From assembly GCA_943371005.1 (NCBI GenBank), contig CALRTB020000001.1, positions 124,001-188,000 of the forward strand: DNA of 64,000 bases. The letters run 5' to 3'. Positions 27,712 through 36,481 of this stretch are shown here, in pieces (position 1 is the first letter of the stretch; each line of letters begins with the position of its first letter). A program made the translations under genes and the position numbers. This DNA comes from MRBY01 sp943371005 (lineage in GTDB: Bacteria > Cyanobacteriota > Cyanobacteriia > Cyanobacteriales > MRBY01). The notes beneath the pieces are model-generated. The model was given only the letters and a program-made list of their open reading frames with translations, did not search any database and was not told where the DNA came from.

Positions 27712-29154
27712 ATGTTTACGCTCAGAGACGTTTTTTTTGCCTTTATCCTGATTGCATTGCTGGTTTTAGCGGGACGATATGTCAAGCAAAAAGTTCGCTG
27801 GATCCAGAGGCTTTATTTACCTGAATCGATTGTGGCCGGTGTGTTAGCATTGCTCCTGGGGCCTCAAGTTTTAGGGGCGATCGCCACTGCGATTTCTGGG
27901 GGAACCTCGATCCTGTCAGATGGGCTTTTTTCGGAACCGATTCGCGCCGTTTGGTCACAGTCCCCAGGGATTTTTATCAATATTGTCTTTGCGGCCTTGT
28001 TTCTTGGGGAAGCGATTCCACGACCAAAAGATATTTGGACAAAAACGGCTCCTCAAGTCGTCTTTGGTCAAACGCTGGCCTGGGGTCAATATGTGGTGGG
28101 AATCCTGGTGACCCTGCTGATCCTAATGCCGATATTTGGTGTCAATCCCATTGCCGCTTGCTTGATCGAGATTGGGTTTGAAGGGGGGCATGGCACCGCC
28201 GGCGGGATGGCCGAGACGTTTACTGAACTGGGCTTTGAGGCGGGCGCTGATCTAGCGTTGGGCATTGCCACGGTAGGCATTGTCGGTGGAATTATCGCTG
28301 GTACAGCCCTCGCGGATTGGGGCAGGTGTAAGGGCCACGTGACATCTTTTCAGAAAGCTGTAGAAGATTTAGACGGTGTACCGGAACTGACAGAAACGGA
28401 ATCCCCTGAGGTGCGCCGTCGTCGGGCCCAACTTATGCGCAATTTATTAATTGATCCCCTGTCGATCAATTTTGGCATTGTCGGCGCGGCGATTGTGATT
28501 GGTTGGCTCATTCTAGAAGCACTGGTTTGGGTGGAGTCGGTTACCTGGGGACAAACGGGATTTGAGGTCCTCTCCTATGTGCCGTTATTCCCCATGGCTT
28601 TGATCGGCGGCATCATTGTTCAGTTGGTGATGGAACGTCTGGGGTTAGCGCCTTTAATTATTCGCTCACTGATGAGCAACATCGCTGGTTTAGCCCTGGA
28701 CGTGGTTGTGGTGACGGCGCTGGCATCCATTTCCCTGAGTGTAATTGGTTCTAACTTGGGTGTGTTTACCATTTTGAGCATTGTCGGCATCGCCTGGAAC
28801 GTATTGATGTTCCTTTATTTCGCCCCACGCATTTTCCCGAGTCATTGGTTTGAAAAAGGAATCGGCGATATGGGGCAGTCGATGGGGGTGACGGCTACGG
28901 GCATTTTATTATTGAGAATGGTCGATCCGGAGAACCGCACCGGTGCGTTTGAGAGTTTTGCTTATAAACAACTTTTCTTCGAACCCATTGTCGGTGGTGG
29001 ATTATTTACAGCGGCAGCGCCGGCGCTTGTTGTCCGCTTTGGCCTAGTACCAGTGCTATTGCTGACGGGAGGGCTGTTGGTCTTTTGGCTGGCGATGGGC
29101 TTTTTGATTATCCGTCAGAACCAGCAGCAAAGACGGCGATCGCCTTCCCTTTGA
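27712..29154 (+). CDS. GltS-type sodium/glutamate symporter family protein
   Basis: This 480-residue membrane protein is of the ESS (glutamate:Na+ symporter, GltS) family. Family-like features are the N-terminal AFILIALLVLAGRYVKQKV helix, LPESIVAGVLALLLGPQ, the substrate-loop sequence GGHGTAGGMAETFTELGF, and the second repeat with MSNIAGLALDVVVVTALASI and GDMGQSMGVTATGILLLRM. About ten to twelve hydrophobic segments are visible. The start ATG 27712 has GGAG a few nt upstream; a longer frame from 27637 adds unlikely residues. The family transports glutamate; the actual substrate here is inferred. Confidence 0.85.
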   Translation: MFTLRDVFFAFILIALLVLAGRYVKQKVRWIQRLYLPESIVAGVLALLLGPQVLGAIATAISGGTSILSDGLFSEPIRAVWSQSPGIFINIVFAALFLGEAIPRPKDIWTKTAPQVVFGQTLAWGQYVVGILVTLLILMPIFGVNPIAACLIEIGFEGGHGTAGGMAETFTELGFEAGADLALGIATVGIVGGIIAGTALADWGRCKGHVTSFQKAVEDLDGVPELTETESPEVRRRRAQLMRNLLIDPLSINFGIVGAAIVIGWLILEALVWVESVTWGQTGFEVLSYVPLFPMALIGGIIVQLVMERLGLAPLIIRSLMSNIAGLALDVVVVTALASISLSVIGSNLGVFTILSIVGIAWNVLMFLYFAPRIFPSHWFEKGIGDMGQSMGVTATGILLLRMVDPENRTGAFESFAYKQLFFEPIVGGGLFTAAAPALVVRFGLVPVLLLTGGLLVFWLAMGFLIIRQNQQQRRRSPSL

Positions 29155-29162
29155 GGTTACAT

Positions 29163-29900
29163 TTATTGGGGCGATCTCCCCTCCCACCAATCCATTAAGG
29201 CTTCGTAAAGGGCGCGATCTGCGCGGTCGTCGGTGTGTCCGTAGGCAGGCTGCCCCAGATCCACAAGATTACCCCGGAGCGTCAGCCAGTGCTTTTCCCC
29301 TTTGGCAGAAACATAGCAGATACGCGTTCGATTCACCCAGTAGGATCGTTTTGCCCCTTCTTCGCGCATTCGTTGCCAGGTAATATCGGCGATCGCCTGG
29401 CGGGGTAACCACAGACAATTATGTCGCCCTAGATTATCAATCAAGCGACCCACCAGCCCATAAGGCAGAAGCGCAATTCCGTAGCCTTCCTCTTTCCGTT
29501 TGCGTAAGCGGGAACAATGCCAAGTGCGGTAGAGCGATTGGGCCATATCCCAGGCGAGATAGGTGCAATAGCCGATCAAAACCGACAAAACTAGAAACAA
29601 GAGGAGCGTAAACCCCAGTTCCGGTAAGCTCTGTTGGGTTAGAGTTTGCCAGAGTCGCTGATAACTGGTGGGCTGATAAATGGCCTGGGAAATTAAAGCT
29701 GGCACCAGTCCTAGAATGGGCAATGCATACATAACCATGAAAGGCAGTAAGCAGATTTGGATAAACCAATCTGTTTGTGCGGGTAAAAACTGCCCTGGCA
29801 GATGGTGGACGCTCCCCAAGCGAAAAGCGGTTTGATAGGGTTCTGGCAGTGCGGTCAGGGGATGTAGCCCTGCTGGAGGAAATGAGTTGGAGAAGGACAT
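29163..29900 (-). CDS. Predicted membrane protein, function unknown
   Basis: This 245-residue protein has two clear hydrophobic segments (about 47-70, FIQICLLPFMVMYALPILGL; and about 93-117, LGFTLLLFLVLSVLIGYCTY). A Cys/Arg/Lys-rich cytoplasmic part follows (TWHCSRLRKRKEEGYG) and a Trp-rich C-terminus (WLTLRGNLVDLG, ALMDWWEG). No catalytic motif was recognised. It is convergent with the gltS gene (8-nt gap). Codon use is like the core genome, so it is probably native rather than part of the AT-rich segment beyond it. Confidence 0.65.
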   Translation of the reverse strand: MSFSNSFPPAGLHPLTALPEPYQTAFRLGSVHHLPGQFLPAQTDWFIQICLLPFMVMYALPILGLVPALISQAIYQPTSYQRLWQTLTQQSLPELGFTLLLFLVLSVLIGYCTYLAWDMAQSLYRTWHCSRLRKRKEEGYGIALLPYGLVGRLIDNLGRHNCLWLPRQAIADITWQRMREEGAKRSYWVNRTRICYVSAKGEKHWLTLRGNLVDLGQPAYGHTDDRADRALYEALMDWWEGRSPQ

Positions 29901-30522
29901 GGGTTGCTGCGTGGGTCAGGCTCGGTTGCTATGGCTGAAGCAGCTAGCATTGAGTTTACTCCACTGTTTTCCCTGTCAAATATTCTTTTTTGCCAATTGT
30001 GACTTTTACGGATGGTAATAGTGTTGTAGTAAACTTTAAATCAGTATATAAATCTATTCAGGAATATTATCTAGATAAAATCTGTCTAAATATCTGATTT
30101 TGACTGTTTATGCAGAAATTTTCCGGATAAAAGTACTATTGGGAGTATTATGTAGAAGGCAGCCGCATAATACATAATTCTAGAGACAGCGAAATAAAGT
30201 CCACTAAGTAGAAAAAACTAATCATTGGATTGTGTACATAATTAGTCTGAGATTGTGATGCTCTCTAGAACAAATCATTGTAACCGACCGCACATAGAGC
30301 GATATCATTGAGTAACAAAAATGTTTTGCGGTGGTTAAATTTAACCGTTAGGAAGCTTCAGTTCTCTATAGGGGCGGTGGCTGGAAAGCGATTCGTTGGA
30401 AATTAAGGATCTGAGGCAAGTGGAAGATTTCTTGTAGAAAATTTTCTAGAATATTTACAGGATAGTTAATTCCTTTGATTAAAGTAGGTTCAAGCCCAGT
30501 GAGTTCATAGCATTGATAGCAA
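29901..30522. other. AT-rich intergenic segment
   Basis: This 622-nt AT-rich region has no intact gene. It contains a degenerate coding fragment (29978-30097, listed separately), an inverted repeat ATTATGTA/TACATAAT around 30148-30178, the 14-bp palindrome GGTTAAATTTAACC at 30333-30346, and TAACCGTTA at 30342-30350. No RNA gene was recognised. The last ~60 nt should hold the promoter and leader of the downstream split gene. Confidence 0.5.
29978..30097 (+). pseudogene. Degenerate C-terminal fragment, same family as the 30523 gene
   Basis: A short open stretch encodes KYSFLPIVTFTDGNSVVV... up to a TGA at 30095-30097. The 17 bases at 29998-30014 match 31506-31522 inside the downstream gene at 16 positions, in the same reading frame, and both encode VTFTD. 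Beyond this the two diverge in sequence but keep a similar helix pattern. No start codon or N-terminal part is present, so it looks like a relic of a second copy. The fragment is too short to be sure. Confidence 0.4.
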
Positions 30523-31653
30523 ATGGATGTATCTTCAATAGATAAAAAATTTCTAGCAAAACAAGAAAAGTTGCTGACCTCTCATCTAAAACATATCCTG
30601 CCTGTAGTTAAGGAGAAGGTTGAAAGTATCACCGGAGAAGATTTCTCACTACTTTCTTTCCATGCTCAAATGGGCTCTAGAAATAATCTCTATATTGATA
30701 GCATTCGTACAAAATTTATAGATTCTGAAGATTTCATTGCACAATGGCTAAGCGGTCTCTTAAAAAATATAGAGCGACAAATCCACGAAGGCACTTTTGA
30801 AAAAGGTAGATATAGAGGAGCAGACTACTTCTTGATTAAGTATTTAAAGGATCTCTCCATTAGAGAATACGTGTTTACTTTTTTGACCAGAAATTTCTAT
30901 AGAAACTTTAAAGAAAGAGTAAGAAATAAACCGGATGAGAATCTTTGGTCACTTTGGTTTGGAAATGGGAACTTAGTTTGGGGCTTAGTGATTGAGCCAG
31001 TTCTTCGTGATGGTTGCTGGACTAATGATAAAAGTGAAATGAGAAGGGCTAGTTATAACTATTGGACAATCGAGCATATATTATCAACTGGTCTGATTGA
31101 TCCAACATCTGATTCACCAATCAAATTTAGAAGACCTGAAGATTTTTTGGGATTTTATAAAAGTGTAATTGTAAGAACCTCTAATTCTCAGTATGAGAAA
31201 GCAATAGCCGATAATTATATTGATTATTTGGAAAGATCTAATAATATAATTCAGGAACCATTCCTAATTCCTGAATTTCGATATGCTGGAAAAGAAGTTA
31301 AGCATATCTACAGGCTAGACTACACAATACTGAATTCGTATGTAATGAAAAAAACTGGCTTTGAAATTAGTCCTGCATCTACTCACATCTCTTTGAAACG
31401 AACTAAGGATAAGACTCAGAAATCTCTCAGCCTTGAATTATCGCAACAATAGTCTAAAGAGATGTCGAAAAGAAACAGTTATTTTAATAACTATGGAATC
31501 TCCACTGTAACTTTTACGGATGCGGATTTAGGTGATATGAAGCTGTGCTTTCAAACGATAGAAGGTTTTTTAAAAGAGAGGGCAAATACTCCTAATCCTT
31601 TATACAATGCCATTTCTGAAATGGAATTACTTATTGATAAATATAATCTCTGA
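30523..31653 (+). pseudogene. Split gene of unknown function, possibly nuclease-like, with in-frame TAG
   Basis: An AT-rich gene reads from ATG 30523 to TAG 31450-31452 (309 residues), then continues in exactly the same frame to TGA at 31653 (ending LLIDKYNL). Without the TAG the product would be 376 residues. The downstream part (from SKEMSKRNSYF) continues the preceding sequence plausibly, so a sense codon, for example TGG for Trp, probably stood at 31450. Features include NLWSLWFGNGNLVWGLVIEP, PEFRYAGKEVKHIYRLDYTI and TGFEISPAS. The last two could be the Asp and Glu of a PD-(D/E)xK-like nuclease core, but the Lys is not evident. Codon use (AGA, ATA rich) differs from its neighbours, suggesting transfer. 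The 309-residue part could still be expressed. Confidence 0.65.
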
Positions 31654-32032
31654 GAGTGAGAAATGAGTCTAAGCCGCTACCTAACCGTTATATAGCAGAG
31701 TCGAACTTGGAGCAAAAACGATTATTCCCGAACAAGATCAGAGTTTTTCAGGGATTATTCCCGTATACTACAGCCCACACGTTCCAATTGGATTTTAACG
31801 GTCACACCTAGACCAATGCAAAGTCAACCTCACGTTATAGTTGACCACTATTCTGCTTACGACTTACCCAGATGAGATGTCCTCATCCTATCGAAATAGC
31901 TTATCTGTCGTTATTTCAGCATCTCCCCAAAAAGGCGATCTATAAAAGCTATGTCAGAGGCGATCGCCATCTGAGAACCGAAAAGGCTTGATAAACTAGG
32001 ATCAGTCGATCTATTATCCGGAGTGATTAGCG
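31654..32032. other. AT-rich gap before the Uma2 gene
   Basis: This 379-nt region has no gene. It contains TAACCGTTA at 31682-31690, two copies of GATTATTCCCG (31720-31730 and 31753-31763), and a 6-bp hairpin GATGAG/CTCATC at 31871-31887. HIP1 resumes at 31959-31968. A short minus-strand frame here was considered as a transposase remnant and rejected. Confidence 0.5.
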
Positions 32033-32644
32033 ATGGCAACATTACAGGTTCATGGTTCTGGGCTACCCCTCAAGGTCGATTTATCTGCACTTGTCCCCCA
32101 GCTCAAAATGAGTGACGAGCAGTTTTATGAATTTTGCCGCAGTAACCCAGAGTTGCGCATCGAACGCCTCGCCACAGGGGAAGCGATTGTGATGCCCCCA
32201 GCTTTTTCAGACACTGGCAACCGTAATTTTAAGATTGCCCAACAGGTCGGCAACTGGGCTGATGAAGATGGCACAGGCGAAACCTTTGATTCGAGTGCAG
32301 GCTTTACTTTGCCGAATGGTGCAACGCGATCGCCAGATGTAGCCTGGATTCGCCTAGAGCGTTGGCAACAATTATCGGAGGAACAAAAAGCTTCTTTTGC
32401 GCCGATTTGCCCGGATTTTGTGGTGGAATTGCGTTCCTCTAGTGATGCCCTAAATCGCCTTCAGGACAAGATGACTGAATATATCGAAAATGGTATGCGC
32501 CTGGGGCTTTTAGTTGATCGCAAAAATCGCACCGTTCATATTTATCGTCCCAAGCAAGCGCCAAAAATTCTTGAAAACCCAGACGTTGTCAATTGTGACC
32601 CAGAGTTACCAGGATTTTCCCTTAAGATGGCTCGTATTTGGTAA
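32033..32644 (+). CDS. Uma2-family putative endonuclease (DUF820)
   Basis: This 203-residue protein belongs to the Uma2/DUF820 family, abundant in cyanobacteria and predicted to have a PD-(D/E)xK nuclease fold. Visible motifs are LKMSDEQFYEFCRSNPELRIERLATGE, the Asp in RSPDVAWI, and PDFVVELRSSSDALNRLQDKM with Glu in VEL. The usual Lys partner is not obvious: the segment reads ELRS, where many members have ExxS. No experimental function is known for most members. Codon use is like the core genome. Confidence 0.85.
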   Translation: MATLQVHGSGLPLKVDLSALVPQLKMSDEQFYEFCRSNPELRIERLATGEAIVMPPAFSDTGNRNFKIAQQVGNWADEDGTGETFDSSAGFTLPNGATRSPDVAWIRLERWQQLSEEQKASFAPICPDFVVELRSSSDALNRLQDKMTEYIENGMRLGLLVDRKNRTVHIYRPKQAPKILENPDVVNCDPELPGFSLKMARIW

Positions 32645-32740
32645 AAAAACTTGGCGATCGCCTTCTCTCTTTTTCCCACCGTTCCTAGACAGGATGCCAC
32701 TATACTACTGGAGCGATCGCCTTTCTATTTTGATATTCTT

Positions 32741-35248
32741 ATGTCTACTTCCTCTGTTATGTCTGTAGAATCTACCGCCCGACTGCATACCCCTGAACTG
32801 TTGGCTCCGGCGGGAAATTGGGACTGCGCGATCGCCGCCGTGGAGAATGGGGCAGATGCGATTTATTTTGGGCTGGATAAGTTCAATGCAAGGATGCGAT
32901 CGCAGAATTTTACCGAGGCGGATTTACCGGAGTTGATGGCGTATTTGCATCGGCGCGGCGTGAAGGGTTATGTGACGCTGAATACGTTGATTTTCACGTC
33001 GGAATTGGTGGCGGTGGAACAATATTTGCGGTCGATTATTGCGGCGGGGGTCGATGCGGCGATCGTGCAGGATGTGGGTTTGTGTCGCCTGATTCGCCAG
33101 TTGTCGCCCGATTTTCCGATCCACGGTTCCACGCAAATGACCATCACCAGCGCGGCGGGAGTCGAGTTCGCGCAACAGTTGGGCTGTAATTTGGTGGTGT
33201 TGGCGCGGGAATGTGCCATCAAGGAAATCGAAAAAATCCAGCAGGAATTGGGTCAGCAAAACTTGTCAATGCCGCTGGAAGTGTTTGTGCATGGGGCGTT
33301 GTGCGTCGCCTATTCGGGGCAATGTCTGACCAGTGAATCCCTCGGCGGACGGTCTGCCAATCGCGGGGAATGCGCCCAAGCCTGTCGGATGCCCTACGAG
33401 ATGATTGTTGATGGCAAACCCTTCGATTTAGGGGACAGACGTTATTTATTAAGTCCCCAAGATTTGGCGGGATTACCTGTGTTGCCGGAGTTGATCAAAG
33501 CGGGGGTGGTTTCCCTCAAGATTGAAGGGCGTTTAAAACAGCCGGAATATGTGGCTAGTGTCACCCAAATTTATCGTCAAGCCATTGATAAAGCTGTCAC
33601 CAATCTATCAACAGAATATGAGGTTTCTGAACGGGAAAAATATCAATTAGAAATGGCATTTTCGCGGGGCTTATATACCGGTTGGCTTGACGGCATTGAT
33701 AATCAAAGTCTGGTTCATGCTCGATTTGGCAAAAAACGGGGCGTGTATTTAGGCGAAATTAAACAGGTGCGCGATGGGCGGGATAAACAGGTGGTGTTGC
33801 AGTTAGAAGCTCCCTTAAAAGCAGGTGATGGCGTGGTATTTGACTATGGTAAGCCTGCGGAACGGGAGGAAGGCGGGCGAGTCTACGCGGTGGAAACCCA
33901 CGGTAAAGATACCCTTGTGACCTTTGGGCGGCGAGATGTGGATTTGCGGCGGGTGCGGGTTGGCGATCGCCTCTGGAAAACAAACGATCCAGAACTAGAT
34001 AAAAAATTGCGGCAAACCTTTACGGGTGAAAAAATTCAATTTCAACGCCCAATTACGCTAGAAATTCATGGGGAAATTGGCGGAAATTTAACGGCGATCG
34101 CCCGTGATGAGCAGGGCAACATTGTTCAGGTCGCATCAGAAATCAGTCTCGACACAGCAATCAAGAAACCCCTCACAACAGACCGTTTAACGGAACAGTT
34201 TGGGCGCTTAGGTAATACCCCTTTTTACCTCCAGTATTTAGAAAATAACCTGGTTGGCGAGGCTATTCTTCCCGTGAGCGAGCTGAATCGAATGCGGCGG
34301 GAATGGGTCAATCAATTAGAAACTTTGCGCGCTCAGCCAAAGCGTTGGCAACTGAATCGTAGCGCATCCTATCAAAGTCTTTTACCTCGTTTAGAAAAGT
34401 CGGCGAGTAACTCAGTACAAATTATTGTTTTAGTGCGTAATTTGCTGCAACTTAAGGCTATTTTAGATACAAATATCCAGACCATTTATTGTGAGTTTGA
34501 AAATCCGTTCAACTACTGTGAAGCGGTTAAACTGGCGAAAGAAACAGAACATCAACCAGAAATTTGGGTAGCACCGCCCAGAATCACTAAACCCAAGGAA
34601 CAGTACATTCTCAATCAAGTGCTTTCTAGTCAAGCAGATGGCTATCTGATTCGGAACTATGACCAGCTAAAATTCTTTAAAGATGAACGGATTACGGCTG
34701 ATTTTTCTTTAAATATTTCTAATCCAATCACTGCCAATTATTTTAAAAAAACTTTTCCCCTAGAACGTTTAACGGCCTCCTATGATCTGAACATTCACCA
34801 GTTAGAATCGCTCCTCAAAAAAGCGCCCCCCCACTGGTTTGAAATTACGATCCATCAACATATGCCGATGTTTCACATGGAGCACTGCGTTTTTTGTGCA
34901 TTTCTCTCCGATGGCACTGACTTTACAAATTGTGGTCGTCCTTGCGAAAGCCATGAAGTCAAATTAGGCGATCGCACTGGTATCGAGCATGTTTTAGTTG
35001 CCGATGCGGGCTGTCGGAATACGGTTTTTAATGGCACCGCCCAGACTGGCGCAGAATATATGCAACATTTTATGGATTTAGGGGTGCGGCACTTCCGCGT
35101 TGAATTTGTACACGAATCGCCTCAGGAAATTAAGCAAACCATTGCCCTCTATCAACAGCTCATTACGGGCGAAATTTCTGGATCACAGCTCTGGAAAACC
35201 CTCAAGCTCCAAAATCAATTGGGGGTGACCCGTGGTTCGCTAGAATAA
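32741..35248 (+). CDS. U32 family peptidase (RlhA/TrhP-like)
   Basis: This 835-residue protein starts at ATG 32741 (MSTSSVMSVESTARLHTPELLAPAGNWD); an upstream frame from 32651 overlaps non-coding HIP1-rich sequence. The N-terminal U32 domain shows LLAPAGNWDCAIAAVENGADAIYFGL, IHGSTQMTITSAAGVEFAQQLG and the Cys-rich GRSANRGECAQACRMPYE. A further domain and a C-terminal Cys cluster (MEHCVFCAFLSDGTDFTNCGRPC) follow. Relatives RlhA and TrhP act in RNA hydroxylation, so an RNA-modification role is more likely than proteolysis. Which RNA is modified is unknown. Confidence 0.85.
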   Translation: MSTSSVMSVESTARLHTPELLAPAGNWDCAIAAVENGADAIYFGLDKFNARMRSQNFTEADLPELMAYLHRRGVKGYVTLNTLIFTSELVAVEQYLRSIIAAGVDAAIVQDVGLCRLIRQLSPDFPIHGSTQMTITSAAGVEFAQQLGCNLVVLARECAIKEIEKIQQELGQQNLSMPLEVFVHGALCVAYSGQCLTSESLGGRSANRGECAQACRMPYEMIVDGKPFDLGDRRYLLSPQDLAGLPVLPELIKAGVVSLKIEGRLKQPEYVASVTQIYRQAIDKAVTNLSTEYEVSEREKYQLEMAFSRGLYTGWLDGIDNQSLVHARFGKKRGVYLGEIKQVRDGRDKQVVLQLEAPLKAGDGVVFDYGKPAEREEGGRVYAVETHGKDTLVTFGRRDVDLRRVRVGDRLWKTNDPELDKKLRQTFTGEKIQFQRPITLEIHGEIGGNLTAIARDEQGNIVQVASEISLDTAIKKPLTTDRLTEQFGRLGNTPFYLQYLENNLVGEAILPVSELNRMRREWVNQLETLRAQPKRWQLNRSASYQSLLPRLEKSASNSVQIIVLVRNLLQLKAILDTNIQTIYCEFENPFNYCEAVKLAKETEHQPEIWVAPPRITKPKEQYILNQVLSSQADGYLIRNYDQLKFFKDERITADFSLNISNPITANYFKKTFPLERLTASYDLNIHQLESLLKKAPPHWFEITIHQHMPMFHMEHCVFCAFLSDGTDFTNCGRPCESHEVKLGDRTGIEHVLVADAGCRNTVFNGTAQTGAEYMQHFMDLGVRHFRVEFVHESPQEIKQTIALYQQLITGEISGSQLWKTLKLQNQLGVTRGSLE

Positions 35249-35412
35249 GAAGGCGATCGCCCTGCTTTAGCCAATCAGAACTGTCACATATCGCTGGCAA
35301 TCATGGGCTGCACCAAAATTATGGGTTGTTAAACGGACTTACCGTAGTCACCTCCCCCAATGCGCCACAACTGTTCTGCTCAAAATCACATCAACGTTTC
35401 AGATAAAATTCT

Positions 35413-36480
35413 ATGACTTTACCCTTCGATGCGGCCCCCACCGAAGCACGGGTTAAACAATTTTGGCAACTCACTGCCAGTTTTGGCATGGAGCGTAATG
35501 CTTACCATAATTACCTCAATGAAATCGTCAGCGATCGCTATGCTCTGATCAGCGGACTGCAGATTTTGCGAGATGAATTACAGTTTGTCGCCTCAGATTC
35601 AACGGATATTAAAGCCTGTGGGGCGGATATGAGTTTGCCCAGTGTGGTGACGACCCTCGCTTATACCAATTGTGGCGATCGCATCCATCAGGGGGAAGCC
35701 ACAAAGCGATATCGAGATGTGGTGGCGTCCCGTTTTGCGACCCTCTCGGAAATTGGGGAATTAAAATTAGAGGCTTTTTTTCCGGCCGGTGGCGGCACCG
35801 ATGACGGCGAAACCCTGGCCCATGTCACCGTGGCTCACGAGCTAGATGAATCTCTAAAGCGGCGCGTTTATGAAGGCAATCCTCAATCGATTTCCCTCGT
35901 GGCCATTGATCTCAAAACCCATGTAGGACGGCTGCGTCAGGATGGCAAACAAGTCTATGGCAAAACCCGTGAATCACCGTGGCGCGAACCCCGCAACGCC
36001 TGTGGGGCAATTGTCGGCACCTTGAAAAATTACAACGCCCATAATCCGATCCATCGACGTATTCGCAATGATTTAGGGGAGGAAAATTTTCATTTTTTAG
36101 CCCACAATGCAGTCCTGACGGATACCAAAAAAATTGATATTACGATGGCAGTGGCAGCCAATATTGTGGCCATTCGCGGCATTCGCAACACAGCCATGGC
36201 GATCGCCCAGGAATTAGACGAACGGGGTTTAGCGCACCTCACCGCTAGCACTACAGTCAATCGCCCTTCCCGCGACGATTTGGTGATTTATCTCGCCCGG
36301 GCCACGGTCTTTAACGGCAGCATCAAGATCCAAAGCTTAGGTACTGATGCCCGCTTATATGGCGGCAAAATTGTTGAATATGCTGGGGAAAAACGCCTCC
36401 AATTGCGTTACGCTGACTGGAATTTAAACAATCTCCCCATCGAAGAAATTCCCTATCAAGTCCGCTCATCGGGATTGTGA
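35413..36480 (+). CDS. Conserved-looking protein, not recognised
   Basis: I do not recognise this 355-residue soluble protein. It has no signal peptide or membrane segment. It is rich in charged residues and polar motifs, such as STDIKACGADMSLPSVVTTL, RYRDVVASRFATLSEIGELK, FPAGGGTDDGETLAHVTVAHE, and HNAVLTDTKKIDITMAVAAN. The DDGE and HVTVAHE patches could be metal or phosphate ligands, but this is only a guess. Codon use is like the core genome. Its stop lies one base from the convergent CobA-HemD gene. The product reads as a single continuous protein with no frameshift. Confidence 0.7.
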   Translation: MTLPFDAAPTEARVKQFWQLTASFGMERNAYHNYLNEIVSDRYALISGLQILRDELQFVASDSTDIKACGADMSLPSVVTTLAYTNCGDRIHQGEATKRYRDVVASRFATLSEIGELKLEAFFPAGGGTDDGETLAHVTVAHELDESLKRRVYEGNPQSISLVAIDLKTHVGRLRQDGKQVYGKTRESPWREPRNACGAIVGTLKNYNAHNPIHRRIRNDLGEENFHFLAHNAVLTDTKKIDITMAVAANIVAIRGIRNTAMAIAQELDERGLAHLTASTTVNRPSRDDLVIYLARATVFNGSIKIQSLGTDARLYGGKIVEYAGEKRLQLRYADWNLNNLPIEEIPYQVRSSGL

Positions 36481-36481
36481 A

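Noticed and set aside
29163..29900. Membrane protein considered as part of the accessory segment.
   Set aside because: Its base composition, and a HIP1 site at 29389-29398 inside the gene, are core-like.
30480..30510. GGTTCAAGCCC-like T-loop sequence, considered as a tRNA fragment and integration site.
   Set aside because: The flanking 5-bp stem does not pair and no acceptor or anticodon arm is present.
31765..31830. Short minus-strand frame reading VKIQLERVGCSIRE, considered as a TnpB-type transposase tail.
   Set aside because: Only about 22 codons are open, no TnpB catalytic motif or zinc finger is nearby, and the resemblance was not convincing.
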